NCBI RefSeq assembly: GCF_020360975.1
Contig: NW_025408677.1
Coordinates: forward strand, 310,001-374,000
DNA: 64,000 bases
From: Hirsutella rhossiliensis
Lineage: Eukaryota; Ascomycota; Sordariomycetes; Hypocreales; Ophiocordycipitaceae
Reading direction: 5' to 3'
Made by a program: the position numbers and the translations under genes. Below, piece after piece: positions 10,959-22,017 of the stretch (position 1 is its first letter; every line of letters begins with the position of its first letter). The notes beneath the pieces were generated by a model. That model saw only the letters and a list, made by a program, of their open reading frames with translations, did not search any database and was not told the DNA's origin.

Positions 10959-11764
10959 TACGGTGGGCGATAGGGGTCACTGTTGCAAAACTCCCTGTCA
11001 TTTTCTTTTGGGTTTAGGCGCCCAGCCCCCTGGTCATCCGTATACTTCAGGTCAGCATGAGAGTATGTACTGCGGACTAGCAGCGGGCCCGCACGGTCAT
11101 CCTTCTGCCAGTCTAATTGCCAGTTTGCCGCACCAGTCGTAAAATGGTATCCGGCTCGCAAACCACTTACACACGTATGGATGCGCATGATGCTATACCC
11201 AAAATTCGTTCCTGAAAAGCTGATCGATATTTTTCCAAGTGAAATCGAGCGAGCGGCGCGGTGTTTTCGCCAAACAACTTTACTTTGGTATTGTCGCGGC
11301 CCGAAGACAGCGACAATACCAAAGACAAAGACGGCGAATATTGCCAAGTCCCCTCCCCTGGATGGCGCTGGGAACTTGTGAAAGCCGGGCCCTACAGACA
11401 AAGAATGCAAATACACACGAGAGTTTGAGGTCTTCTGCTATACGGTGCCGAGTTGAAACTTTGGACTTTAATGTTTCCACTTCCTCCTGGCCACCACAGC
11501 TGTGTTCAGTTTTCATCCTAACGTTCATAGGAGTAACTGGGACGAGGAGCGGCGCCATGAGGCAGCAGAGGATTACCGCAGTAATCCCGCTACTGGTCAG
11601 CACCGGACTAGCGTTGAAGTCTCTTGCTAAGCCTGGCGATCTTCATTCGCCATGGCAAGGGGATATTGTTCTGTAACTATTCTGCTTATATTAAAATCCC
11701 GTTTCCGAGTCCGATCCTATTTGTCCTCCTTTTCCCCTGGTTCTACCTCTTCTCCTCAACCGAA

Positions 11765-13490
11765 ATGGGCCCTCCACAGATTCCCCCTGGGCATGTCTAC
11801 TGCGTCCAAGCCGGACAGAAGCACTATGACCTCTTCACTACCATATACGTTGGCGCGAACTATTGCGGCCGTTGCGGCTTGGCCAACCCCTTTCGGCCGC
11901 AGCGTCGGGCCAGGTCTAAAACTCCGGCACTTCCTGGCCCATATGATGAGGTGGTCGAGGTCGAGGACTCTCCGCCACGGCCAGTCAGTCCAGCAAGTCA
12001 GCTGCTGCGTGACAGACTGAAACCAGTGTCATCCATCGGCGTTGGACACGCCGCCCAACTACTCCCCAATGAAGTTGCTGGTACCGGTGCGATGAATACA
12101 CGGGCACGCATACCTCCCTTCGAGGCGTCAAGCAATCCCCAGTTCATGACCGTCGCATCAACGGCCAGTCGAGCCATTCAAAACTCCAAAGGCAGCACCA
12201 GGAAGCCTGCGAGGCAACGAACTGGCTACCAGTGGGTCCATGTAAGCCTGCTGCTTGTGAGTTTGGAGACCAGGTACTTCAACGGGCTTGCAGTGGAGGT
12301 TCCAGAGACGGTGCTGCCTCTGAAGGATACGGTGATCAAGTTTCCCTCGGCAGATCTACTGACTTGGCCCTCGTTCACCGAGACTTTATTCGATCACCTC
12401 CGTCCGCTTCCGCCCACGATCGATCCTGCCAATAAAGATCTATCGCACAGGGTGTAGAGCAGCAGCAAGCATGAAGATCAGGAAGTGGAAGAACTCTTGA
12501 TTTAGCTATCTAGAGGGGAAAAGGAGCAACATCTTTATAGATGACATAAAGGAGTGGCTGGGAGATGCTAGAAGCATCTGATCATATAGTGTAGGTGCCT
12601 ATAACGTGTGCATAATGTTGATGGTTGGTGTGGCTGTTTGGCATAGTGTAGATGGTAGGGGTTAGCCTGTTGGAGGCTGATATCCTGTGTGTGACAAGAT
12701 CTCTGGAACATTTCTTACGCTTCGACCTTCTCTGGCAAGAAAATCGTTACCGTTCCAAACACCGACAAGTACACGACACCGTCAAGCATGCTCGCATCGG
12801 GGCACTTTTCGAACAACCAAGCAGGGCAGTTGAAGGTGCTAGTCGTTCTGACATCCACGGATGTGGTTGATAAGCAGGAGCCGGTCACACCGTTGAGGCC
12901 AGATCAATGCTCGACGCCAGTCAAGGAAGACAAGAAACGGAGGGTCAAGCAAGAAGACATAAGCCCAGCCTCTAGACGCAAGAAGCGCGTCAAGCAAGAG
13001 GAGCAAGTCAAGGAAGAGATACGCGTCAAGATTAAGCACGAAGAGCCCGTTTCAACTTCATCCTGCCAGAGCCCGACACGCGACGAGCTTGGATATACTG
13101 CCAAAGAAATTGTTGGACATGGGGATGCGGTAGGCCTTGGTGAGCTGGAAGATCCACTATGCGATTTAGTGTTTGGCAGTGACCCTAGTGGAAAGGTGTA
13201 TAAAGGCGTGGTGGCCGAAGGAGTCGAAGTGGACGAAGAAGATAGAGAGGAGGAGACAAGTTTTGTTCCGGAGTTCGTAAGAAACCGAACCAACTCATCA
13301 ACGAGCCGAGCGCTAACTTCAACAGGTAAACCCGGAGTCAATTTCCCAAGCCTTCAGGGAAACTCAAACTCGACTGTCCGACACTAACGCTGCTAAAGCG
13401 CTTCCTCCAGCTCACTCTACACGCTTCAAGGGTGCAAAGATCCCTACAACGTTTGCTATTCGATATAGGAAAAGGAAGGATTGACTACTC
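11765..13490 (+). pseudogene. Companion gene 1 of the TIR transposon, unknown function
   Basis: Coding signal starts at ATG 11765 (MGPPQIPPGHVYCVQAGQKH) with a CGRCG pair near residue 35 and a basic, Pro-rich stretch. It runs to 12457 with a stop, then resumes from about 12715 (DLWNISYASTFSGKK) through 13320, and in a shifted frame to a stop near 13487 (ending RYRKRKD). Residues coded at about 12920-13050 are highly charged and contain VKQE twice, VKEE and IKHE, all matching the SUMO-acceptor pattern (hydrophobic-K-x-E). An intron between 12457 and 12715 and one frame change near 13325 are inferred. I do not recognise the family. Its position inside the TIRs, opposite the transposase, suggests a transposition helper or passenger. 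Confidence 0.5.
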
Positions 13491-13783
13491 AGGCTCCCCA
13501 TTCGAACCATCGCTATCCTCCCCGTCATCACTTACCGGTATTTTCTCCATGTCGCTTCCCTGCACGTCCTCAAACCCAAGCTCAACAAGTGGCTGCTCTG
13601 CTGGTTCCCCATCTCCAAATTCACCTTCTCGGGCTTGATTTGCTTGCTCAAGTAATGCTTGCTATACGCGCTTAGATTGGTCAACTCGCAAATAAATAGT
13701 ATGTCTTACATATTCAGCAACGCCTCCAGTTGGCGCTTTACGGTATGCCAGCGTAGGCTGTCGGCCACTTTCGATATGTTGAA

Positions 13784-15257
13784 TTATCTTATCTCGAAGA
13801 CCAAGGTAAAACGCTTGAAAGGTCGCAACTTGTCCGGCTCCTGGTGAGTTCCAAGGACTACGTGATCGTAGCCCATTTCAAGGAGAACTTGGCGGCACCA
13901 GTTCTTTGTCTCCGGCTCCAAACTCGTGCTAATGTCAATATCAGCCAACGGCCGCTCCATTTCGTCTAGAATGGAGCGGTCAATCGGATACCCCAATTGC
14001 ATGCCTTGTCTGGGTCGGGGTAATGGTAGTTCATCCAGGGCTGGCCGTGGACCACATGGGGACGGTTCTTTGGAGGCGTATCCGATGAAGATTCCACGCC
14101 TCCACGAAGTCGAAGAGTTCTCGGCGTAGTAAGTCTTCGAAGACGGCGTAGATGGAAATCTGATCTTCCAGCATATCGCCGTCGAAGTCCCCGTCCCTGG
14201 CGAGTTCTCCAAAGTAGTCTACCTACTGCCGGGACGAGACATGCAGCATGCGCTCCCACCAACTCTCGATCTTAACGTTCTTCGTACTTGGAGCCGCCTT
14301 GTACGAATCCTTTAGTCGATTTCCTTGTTGGAAAACTTGCCCATGCCATTCCACTCGCCCGTCTGTTGCCAAGACAAAGTTCCAGTGTGCTGCTGCGACC
14401 AATGGCGTTTCGCTCCCCCTGTCTGCTTGCAAATACCATGGCCGAAAGCCGTAGGCGCCACACGCGGCCAAGTACTGCTTCAATACGCTCAAAGCGGTTG
14501 TAGCGGAGTGGCCAATATAAAACCAGATAATGTTGCGCGAGTATGCATCGATTGCTGCATATATCTCGAATCCATACGCCTTGAGCTTGTCGTGACCGTC
14601 AATGCACCACTGGTAGTTTGGTCCTGGGACAAGAAACTGTCCCTTCTTCCTCCGAAACATCCTTTTCGGAGTTCGACCTCATTTGGGAACATGATTTTGT
14701 ACATCGCAAAGAGGGTCTCTCGGGACCCAGAGCTGCTTTTGCTGACGAAGATAAGGCTGGAGAAGGCTTTTGCCATATCCCGAAATGGCATTGGACCGTC
14801 GCGTCATCTCGATGATAACCTGTTCTGTCTTTTCCAGCAACACAAGGCGCTCCTCGTCACTATTGAGCCTGCGTACCCAGCGGCGGTCCGGGTGAAGTCT
14901 GATGCGCTTTAGACCTCGTTTCGTGATCGGCCAGCCTTGTCTTTGTAGCACGCTCAGCGTCTGCTTCTCGGTAAGCCCAACGCGAAAGATCAGGTCACGG
15001 ATGGTTTCTATCAGCTCTGGAGTTTCTTTGGTACGGGCTTGCTGGCGCGGGAGACCCCAGTTTGCGATTCGGCGAGAGAGTGTACTGAGATTGACGGCGA
15101 CATGGTAATGCTTCCGAAGCTTATACTTAATCTTGCTTCGCGAGACACCGTTGAGGTATAGATGAGTGATATAGTTACGGTATTGATCGATTGGATTGGG
15201 CGGACGTGCCATTGTTGCCGGTAACGTCGAAGGGATGGTGATTTTCTTGGTCCTCAT
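13784..15257 (-). pseudogene. Integrase-like (DDE/rve) transposase, broken
   Basis: Read on the minus strand from near 15257. Residues coded at 15240-14830 form a helix-turn-helix type region (VNLSTLSRRIANWGL, then ITKRGLKRIR). After frame changes near 14720-14660 comes VPGPNYQWCIDGHDKLKAYG, then IYAAIDAYSRNIIWFYIG and LQADRGSE, the D...D of an RNase H-fold integrase core. A RPHVVHGQPWMNY segment follows near 14050, and the C-terminus ends at 13784. The frame shifts at about three places. Fungal genomes hold many such integrase-core proteins with a DGHxKL motif. Here it lies within TA-flanked TIRs, so it is the likely transposase of the element. Confidence 0.7.
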
Positions 15258-15480
15258 GCCAGGAAAAAGGGGGACAGCGATATAAATTGACTTACCGCGT
15301 TTTCCCGCAGCGGTGGTGCCGCTGGCCCGCAGCGGCTTAGTGCCAGGGGGCTGTTCGTGGAACGGTTACCAAACCAGGAACAGATCGACGCTGCTCACCC
15401 GCAAATATTTACAGAACCCAGATCCCTTCCAACCCTAGTTCCTACCTTTCCTTCTGTATCATCATTGCCGTGGAAAGCCA

Positions 15481-16244
15481 ATGGTCAGCAGCGTTGTCAT
15501 GTCCACAGCAGATCCCGCTATCGTAAGTGAAACTGCAGTCGCTGGCCCGATGGATGGGGACTCGCCCAGCAGGAATAAAATAGTCAAGGGTAGAGGATTG
15601 GTCCGACTCAACGCCCGCAAATCCACGGCCAAGATTACCGTACAATCCAATAAGTTCTTCTATGAAGAAGAGGCGGCTGCTAACTTGCTCGCCCGAGCAG
15701 AAGAAGAAGCAGACAAAAAAGGCCCCTCCCGTCGGCTCGGTGCGAGACTTCCCATGCCGTCCTTGCGTCACACGCGCCACCAAGACTCCCGGCCATGAAT
15801 GTGCCTCCCAGGACAGTACGTTGATTGTCCCCTGTAGTATATGTCTGCCTCACTAATTTGCCGGGATAGATACCGGTGCTGCGTGCTGGGACTGCGCAAA
15901 GAACGCTCACACGTGCAGGCCAGTATGAGACCTTTGTTTGCTCCAAAGAAGCGAGAAATTAATCGAGTTGAATGTTCTAGGTCCCTGCTGGGGCTGTTGC
16001 TGCCGTGCGTGCCTTTTGGGACGTGAATCGGCATCTCAAGCTTGCAGATGCCGAACCCGATGACACCTGGCGCATCGCTGCGCAGCGAGCAGCACAACAG
16101 CTACGTGCTTGCGGTGGTAGTGCGGCTCCTTCTACCGCTTCAGGACCAGCTCCCGCTTTGGCCCCCGAAGAGCGGAAGCTTATGGCGTTAGAAACCATCG
16201 CTGAGGCTGCTCGGCTCTGGATTGTGAGCGAACTGAAGTTGTGA
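15481..16244 (+). CDS. Companion gene 2 of the TIR transposon, Cys-rich protein
   Basis: The start is ATG 15481. After an A6 run near 15715 the coding frame appears to change (homopolymer indel likely) and reads FPCRPCVTRATKTPGHEC. An intron with donor GTACGT near 15820 and acceptor near 15870 leads to AACWDCAKNAHTCRPV. A second intron (GTATGA donor near 15924, TAG acceptor near 15981) leads to the C-terminal part ending at 16244. The pattern CxxC...HxC...CxxC...HxC could bind zinc and DNA, but no named family was recognised. It lies 370 bp inside the right TIR, on the strand opposite the transposase, and travels with the element. Confidence 0.5.
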
Positions 16245-16762
16245 GTTGCATTTTGGCTGCTAACTGGATATATAGCAGCTTAACAAGCCGGAGGATGAGG
16301 ACGAGGAGAATGTATAGATAGAATAAGGGAACACATTAAAGCGTTGGAATTACCGTGCGGTATTTTCGCCATAGGCGACTGATATGTTTGTGACGAGAGA
16401 CGCGGCTGGTCCGCAGCGGCCCCGTAGCTGTGACTACCCCTGCCGTAACGCCAAATTTTCCAACGAAGTTGGGCCGAGATACATAGACCAATGTACCGTG
16501 GGGCGGGCCGTTCATGCCGCTAACCCATTTTGACTCTCGCGCGGTGACTTTTTGGGTTTTGCAACAGTGACCCCTATAGCCTGCCGTACGCGGGGGGTCG
16601 ACTTTTAGACCCCCCTAGTAGGCGGCCTGGGTGGCGACATCGCCACCACAAGGCAGCCACAGGTGACGGGAACTATAAGAAGTCGCCTTTTGTTAGAGAG
16701 GAGAAAGAATCTAAGGACAAGGAACTTAATGAATTCATCACTTGCATCCTCTCTTCGCGAGA

Positions 16763-16776
16763 GTTATGAGCCCGGG
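16763..16776 (+). promoter_or_regulatory. Copia C primer-binding site (half-tRNA type)
   Basis: GTTATGAGCCCGGG directly follows the LTR end. It is complementary to the anticodon arm of initiator tRNA-Met (GGGCUCAUAAC), not to a tRNA 3' end. Drosophila copia is known to prime from such an internally cleaved tRNA-iMet. Confidence 0.65.
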
Positions 16777-16914
16777 AGAAACAGTGTTTCTGTAACTTCC
16801 GGCTGCTGCATTCTTCCACAGCCGTTCTCGATTGGACTTGTCCATTAAGACACCTTATCGCGCCTTTACGCCCCCTTTCTCCCTCCTTAATCCTCCTTTC
16901 CTCTTCAACCCAAG

Positions 16915-17994
16915 ATGTCGAAGGACACCATCCAGCGCACGATTCTTACAGAACCTCAGGATTGGGATAAGTGGCTGAAGGAGCTTCGAGCCCGTGTGGA
17001 TAAGACCATCCACAAGCTCATCTTCGAACATGACAGGGCCCCCCTTGAGCTACCTGAACGCCCCGAATTCAGCGATTTCGACGCTGAGGCTGAGAGATTT
17101 GCTGATCTGAATGTAGGCCAACAGAAAGCTTATTCTGAAGCATCGAGGGACTACGAAGGTCGCCGAAAGGAATACCTCTACGAGACGAGGCTCGTCACGG
17201 CAGCCCGTACGACGATTACGGAGACGATTAGCAAAGCGAAGCTGACCTCCCATCACGACGATGAGACTCTTCGCGAGTGGTTTGTAAAGTTTGAAGCGTC
17301 GACAGCTCCAACGAGGGGCTATATGATGGAACGTATCCGAACCCAGTACACGATCCATCTTCGAGCCTTTTCAACGAAGAATATCTCTACCTGGCTCGCT
17401 AAATGGGAAGAAATCATGGGAGAAGCTGAGCAGTACTTCCTCGTGGAGGCTGTGACCGGCCAATGGCTGCGAGACATAGCCAGCCTGATTAAGCCTCTTT
17501 CCGACGGCTTTTCAGCTATATTTATCCGCGGAAGCAAGAGACTAGACGAAGAAGCCGCTGCCATCCAGTTCAAGATCTATCAAGCACATAGGCCAGGGCT
17601 GCATCGAGAATCCCCAAAGCGACCAAAACCATACCTAGAAGAAAGCTGGACCTACCAGGAAGCGGCTCGCCAGATCAGAGAAATTGTCGAATTGAACCCA
17701 ACAACGGCCCCAGGCACGGTGAAAAGAGGAGCCGGCTTTCAGGCCAGTCCGAAAGAAGATTCCTCGCCACGGAAGAAGAGGAAAGGAGCATCTGACAAAG
17801 ACCGTTGCCCAGCGTGTGGTCTTGACAGTCACGAGCTTGAGGGTTGCTGGCAAGTCTTCGAGGAATTACGGCCAGGCCATTTCAATCGATCTGAAAGGCT
17901 ATGCAAGAAAGCCCAGAAAGCTGTCGAGGATAGTCCCGACCTACGGAAACAGGTTGAAGATATCCTGGCAAGCCAGAAAGATTGGAAATTGTAA
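16915..17994 (+). CDS. gag: Copia C Gag
   Basis: An intact 359-residue frame from ATG 16915. The N-terminal part has EPQDWDKWLKELRARVDKTI, which recurs almost unchanged in copia A Gag at 25400. The C-terminal part has a basic stretch (PRKKRKG) and a zinc-knuckle-like CPACGLDSHELEGCW. Gag packages RNA in virus-like particles. The stop TAA overlaps the first bases of the Ty3 LTR (17990), so the present C-terminus may be an accident of that insertion. No protease or reverse transcriptase follows. Confidence 0.8.
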   Translation: MSKDTIQRTILTEPQDWDKWLKELRARVDKTIHKLIFEHDRAPLELPERPEFSDFDAEAERFADLNVGQQKAYSEASRDYEGRRKEYLYETRLVTAARTTITETISKAKLTSHHDDETLREWFVKFEASTAPTRGYMMERIRTQYTIHLRAFSTKNISTWLAKWEEIMGEAEQYFLVEAVTGQWLRDIASLIKPLSDGFSAIFIRGSKRLDEEAAAIQFKIYQAHRPGLHRESPKRPKPYLEESWTYQEAARQIREIVELNPTTAPGTVKRGAGFQASPKEDSSPRKKRKGASDKDRCPACGLDSHELEGCWQVFEELRPGHFNRSERLCKKAQKAVEDSPDLRKQVEDILASQKDWKL

Positions 17995-18225
17995 GAGGCT
18001 GGCCCGGAGTTTGTTCAACTAGCAGGTGCCTATGTGTTGTCTATCTAGAGCTAAGGAGGAAAGGAAGCTGAACTCGAGGCGTAGCCTCGAGTGCGAGCTT
18101 ATATTGCCCTTCACGGAATGTTCTCGCAGATTCCGGGTCCGCGGAGCGGGGCCGGTGTTGCCACCGGAGCACGACCCACCGGACCCGGTACAACCGGGTC
18201 CACCAGCCGGGCATAGCCCGTGACA
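17990..18225 (-). repeat. Ty3 element 3' LTR
   Basis: 236 bp, matching 23174-23409 with scattered substitutions. Ends are TG...CA in the plus orientation. Confidence 0.9.
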
Positions 18226-18246
18226 TTACCCCCCTTCTCCCCTCCG
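18226..18246 (-). promoter_or_regulatory. Ty3 polypurine tract
   Basis: On the minus strand GGAGGGGAGAAGGGGGGTAA lies directly before the 3' LTR, the expected place for the plus-strand primer of reverse transcription. Confidence 0.8.
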
Positions 18247-18301
18247 ACCAGGTCGGCGTCTGCGCGTTCCTGCCAGCGTCTCGTACCTCTCCCTAGGGCC
18301 A

Positions 18302-21300
18302 TCATTGGTCTTGATTGGCCCGTACTTGTCCTCGAATGCCTTCATCGCAATTGTTCCTTGCAACCTCAACTGGCTCCCAAGTCGGCTCTGCGTAGCCCGT
18401 CCATCGCACTAGTGCTTACCTGAATTCCTCGTCCGCCCTTCTTCCATCCCGCGCAGAGAATCTCGTCGACACCCCACAGACCCGTGCCGGACTCTTCTTG
18501 TCCGGGTGGTGGCTGTGCGTCATCTCCTTTTGGGCCAGGAGCCGGATTTTGATGCCCCCGCCGCAAAAGGTCAACATGAAATCGCGGGTAAATTGAGCCA
18601 CGAACATCGAGCTCAACAACGTGCGAACTAATTACCTTCGTGACTGTGTACTTGTGATGCAGCCAGTCGAGCTTCTTGCACGGTCGTGGCGATCTGTAGT
18701 TTGCCATCGAGAGCCACACCTTGTCACCAACTTCAAATCGCTCCGCAGGCTGTCGCTTTGCGTTGGCAGCCTCTTCTTGTTGTTGCTGTGAGGAGGCCAT
18801 CACTGCTTGCATGTACTCATTGACCTCCTGCAGGCGACTGAGTAGGCTATCAGCTCTGCTTTCTTCTCTATGCCTCGGTGGCTCTTCCGATTCCTCGACG
18901 CTGATGGGAGCGACGTGGTAACCATGCTCAGCGAAAAAGGGGCTGATCTTGGTTGCTGCGGATTCACGATTGTTGAGTGCCAGCTGCGCGGCAGGGAGCA
19001 GTTCTCCCCAGTCGTCCTGCACGTACGACACGTAGGCTCTCAGGTAGGCCTCGACCTCCTGGTTCATTCTCTCTGGTCCTCCGTCCGTCTGAGGATGATA
19101 GGCCGTGCTCAATTTCTGCGTGACACCTGCAAGACGACAGAACCTCTTCCAGAACCTACTTAGCCAGTTGCTCCCGCGGTCGCTGACGATGGACCGTGGC
19201 ATTCCGTGAAATCGGTAGTGACACTGGAGAAAACGGTTTGCACACGGCTCAGCTTCCATGTTGTCCATCACCTCGAGGGTCACAGCCTTTGTCAGTCTGT
19301 CCACAATCACCCACAGGTACCTTGCCTTGCTCGGTCCAGTAGGCGGCAGATCTGTGATGAAGTCCATGGACAAATGGCTCCGGGGTCGATCTGGAATCGG
19401 CAGAGGCTTGAGAAATCCCCTTTTCGACTGGCGCCAGATGTGTGCTCTGCCGCAGGTGTCGCAATTGGCTACGAACCGGCGAACAAGCTGGGACTGTCCA
19501 GGCCAGTAGAATCGCCGAGCCACAATAGCCAGCGTACCTCCCTGCCGGGATGACCGGTCGCAACAGAGTCGTGCGACTGCTGCACAATGCGGGTTCTCAA
19601 CTGGTCTTTCTCAGCTTCCTCCTGGTTACCCTCCTCTCCGGATCCACCCGGCACCCAAATACGGTCTCTGAATGTCAGCCTTTTGCCTGCGTCGATCGCA
19701 CATTCTGAAATCTGGATCTTCAGGCCCAGCGAGGGCGGGAAGGCACGCTCGCGATCGCGGACTGCCTCATAGGCTGCCCCGAATATCGAGTCCTTCGCCA
19801 CCGTTTCGTCCCAGAGTTGCTGCAGGTCCGCTTCCTCGAAGACCTTCATCTCCGGCAGGGTGGATGCCTCTGAACAGTCAGAACCCATCGCGTTAATACA
19901 TGCTCTTGTCGATGATGGAATGGCACTATCCGGTATCAACTGTATCATTCTTCCTTGTTCCCGCTCGTCGTCAATGCCATGTGGCTTGTCTTGTTCACGG
20001 CGGACAATGCATCGGGCACGACAGCCTCGCTGCCCGGTCGATACTCGAGCTTGAAGTCGAACTGGGACAATTGGCTGCCCAACGGCTCTGCCGTTCCGTG
20101 AGCTTCTGGCGTGTCATGAAATACCCAGGTTGCGGTGGTCGGTAAGGATTGTAAATGGGCCGCAGCTCCTAAGTTCGGCGTTCCAGTTGTCGAGACATCT
20201 CATGATGGCAAGCATCTCCTTGTCGTGAATGGGATAGTTGTACTCCGCTGGCGAAAGTCGCTTCGAGAAGAAGGCGCATGCGTGTCGACGCCCATCTGGG
20301 CCTTCCTGCGACAGGACGCCTCCCAATGCGTAGCCTGAGCAATCCGTCTCCAAAAAGGTCGGGAGGCTCGGGTCCCACTGCTTGAGCACCGGTGACTCGC
20401 AAAATCGTCGCTTCAGCTCCTGAAACGCCTCGTTCTCCGCTCGTCCCCAACGAAAGGCAGTTCCTTTCTTAAGCAGGGCATCCAGAGACTGCGTGATCTT
20501 GGCATAGTCGGGGATGAAGATCCGGTAATAGTTGGCGAAGCCCAGAAAGCTTCTGACACCCTTCACCGTGGTCGGGGCCTCCCATTCGCGGATGGCGCGC
20601 TGCTTTTCGGGGTCGCAGGCGATTCCTTTCCCTGCGTTGACGATGAACCCAAGGTACTTGACCTCTTGTACCGAAAACTCGCACTTCGCTGGGTCTAGGT
20701 GCAGCCCAGCGTCGGCGAGTGCTTGGAGAACTCGTCGCACCTTAGCCTCATGATCCGCCTTCGAACCGCTCGAGTAGATCAGTACATCATCCAGGTACGC
20801 TGTGACAAAGTCGTCCAGCCATTCGCGCAACACACTGTTCATGTATCGTTGGAATGATGCCGGGGCGCCGCTCAGGCCGAAAGGGCACACGAGCCACTCG
20901 TAGAGCCCAAACCTCGTGCGAAATGCGGTCTTTCCTCATGTCCCGGAGCCATGCGGATCTTATGGAAAGCGGCCACCACGTCCAACTTGGTGAACCACTT
21001 AGCCTTGGCCAGATTCTGCAGGGTCTCCGCGATGAGGGGCAGTGGGTATCGGTCGCGCTTGGTGATTGCATTCAGCGCTCGGTAGTCGCAACAAAATCGC
21101 AGCCCTCCATTCGGCTTCCGCACAAACAGCACCGGCGCGGCAGCCGCTGAGCTACTCGCTCGGATGAATCCTCTGTCCAGCAGGTCTTTCAGAGTCTTTC
21201 GCAAGACCAACAGCTCTTCTCGTGACATGTTGTAGAGTGGGCCCACGGTAGGGGTGGCTCGTTGCCGTTCTTGTCAGGCTGCAGGTTGACTTCATGATCC

Positions 21301-21946
21301 ACACCCGGTCGATGTGGCGGCAGCTTCATTGCCTCTTCTGGTGAGAATAGGTCGCGGAATTCTTTCAGCACTTCTGCCGGGACCTTCTCGCTCGGATCGA
21401 CTGGCGGCTTCGGCTGAAGCGCCCTCTATATCCGACAAACTGATTGCATGAATCGAGATCGCGTTGCACTTCTTGCGTCTCTTTGCGCGTCGACACCCGC
21501 CGTGAATACGGCTGCCGACACGAGTCTTGCGCTTCGAATCGCGCGTATCTTGGCGGGCTCTTCCTGCCCAATGAGGCGTATCGTCACACCTGCCCTCCCA
21601 TGGTACATTCGCTGCTTGGCAGCATCGTACACGACGTGATTTCTCTCATACAAGGCCGGCCGAGGAACATGTCCTGGCCCAGGCTTGGGATCACGTATGC
21701 AAAGACACGTTCGTCAAATCCAGCTGTTTCGACCACAACAGCCACGACCCCTGGGGATATGACACTCTTCGCTGACTCTGAGAATCCCTCAATTTCTCGT
21801 GGTTTCGAGCCGACGAAGGGTATCCGCAGCTTCCGAACAAGGGCTTCGTCGATCACGGCATAGCAGTCACATCCACAGTCGACAAGGGCGCGTATTCGAT
21901 AGCCTTGGTTTACCCGCGCGTTGACTAGTACAGTCCGACTATTCAT
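18302..21946 (-). pseudogene. pol: Ty3 Pol polyprotein with chromodomain, frame-broken
   Basis: From the minus strand start near 21946: an aspartic protease region with ALVDCGCDCYAVID (DCG where DSG/DTG is usual). Reverse transcriptase follows, with [17 protein letters not shown] (21130-21070) and FVTAYLDDVLIYS (YLDD box, about 20800). RNase H has FLETDCSGYALGG (about 20350), the integrase zinc finger has H-H-C-C (about 19600-19440), and the catalytic core shows MDFITDLPP, VSDRGSNW and the downstream E. The C-terminus has VDEILCA...RWTGYAEPTWEPVE, a chromodomain that would direct integration to heterochromatin. Frame changes near 21190, 20890, 20110-19950, 19500 and 18420 break the frame; each is small. 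Confidence 0.85.
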
Positions 21947-22017
21947 TCGTGGCTTGAACGCTTCCCAGTCCCGGATGTCTGCCTTTGCAGGCCCCGGCGC
22001 CCGCTTTCGCCCCGGGG

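Larger units (their letters stand above)
10657..16618. mobile_element. 6-kb TIR DNA transposon with integrase-like transposase and cargo
   Basis: The ends are inverted copies: CTAGGGGGGTCTAAAAGTCG at 10657 and its reverse complement ending at 16618. Including the inner part (about 10959-10993 against about 16555-16590), the TIR is about 63 bp when the palindromic insert in the left end is left out. TA flanks both sides (10655-10656, 16619-16620) as a candidate 2-bp target duplication. Inside are a minus-strand DDE/rve-type transposase (13784-15257) and two plus-strand genes (11765-13490, 15481-16244). The element splits the copia C 5' LTR, so it arrived later. I cannot place it in a named superfamily. 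Confidence 0.75.
10522..17989 (+). mobile_element. Copia C, LTR retrotransposon, truncated and nested
   Basis: The 5' LTR starts at 10522 (TGTCGTGAAAACGGG, close to the TGTCGCGAAGAACGG start of copia A). It is interrupted after about 133 bp by the TIR transposon at 10657-16618 and resumes at 16619-16762, ending TCTTCGCGAGA. A primer-binding site and a full gag follow. The element stops at 17989, where the Ty3 LTR begins, so pol and the 3' LTR are missing. The two LTR pieces sum to roughly 275 bp, close to the 288-bp LTR of copia A. Confidence 0.75.
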
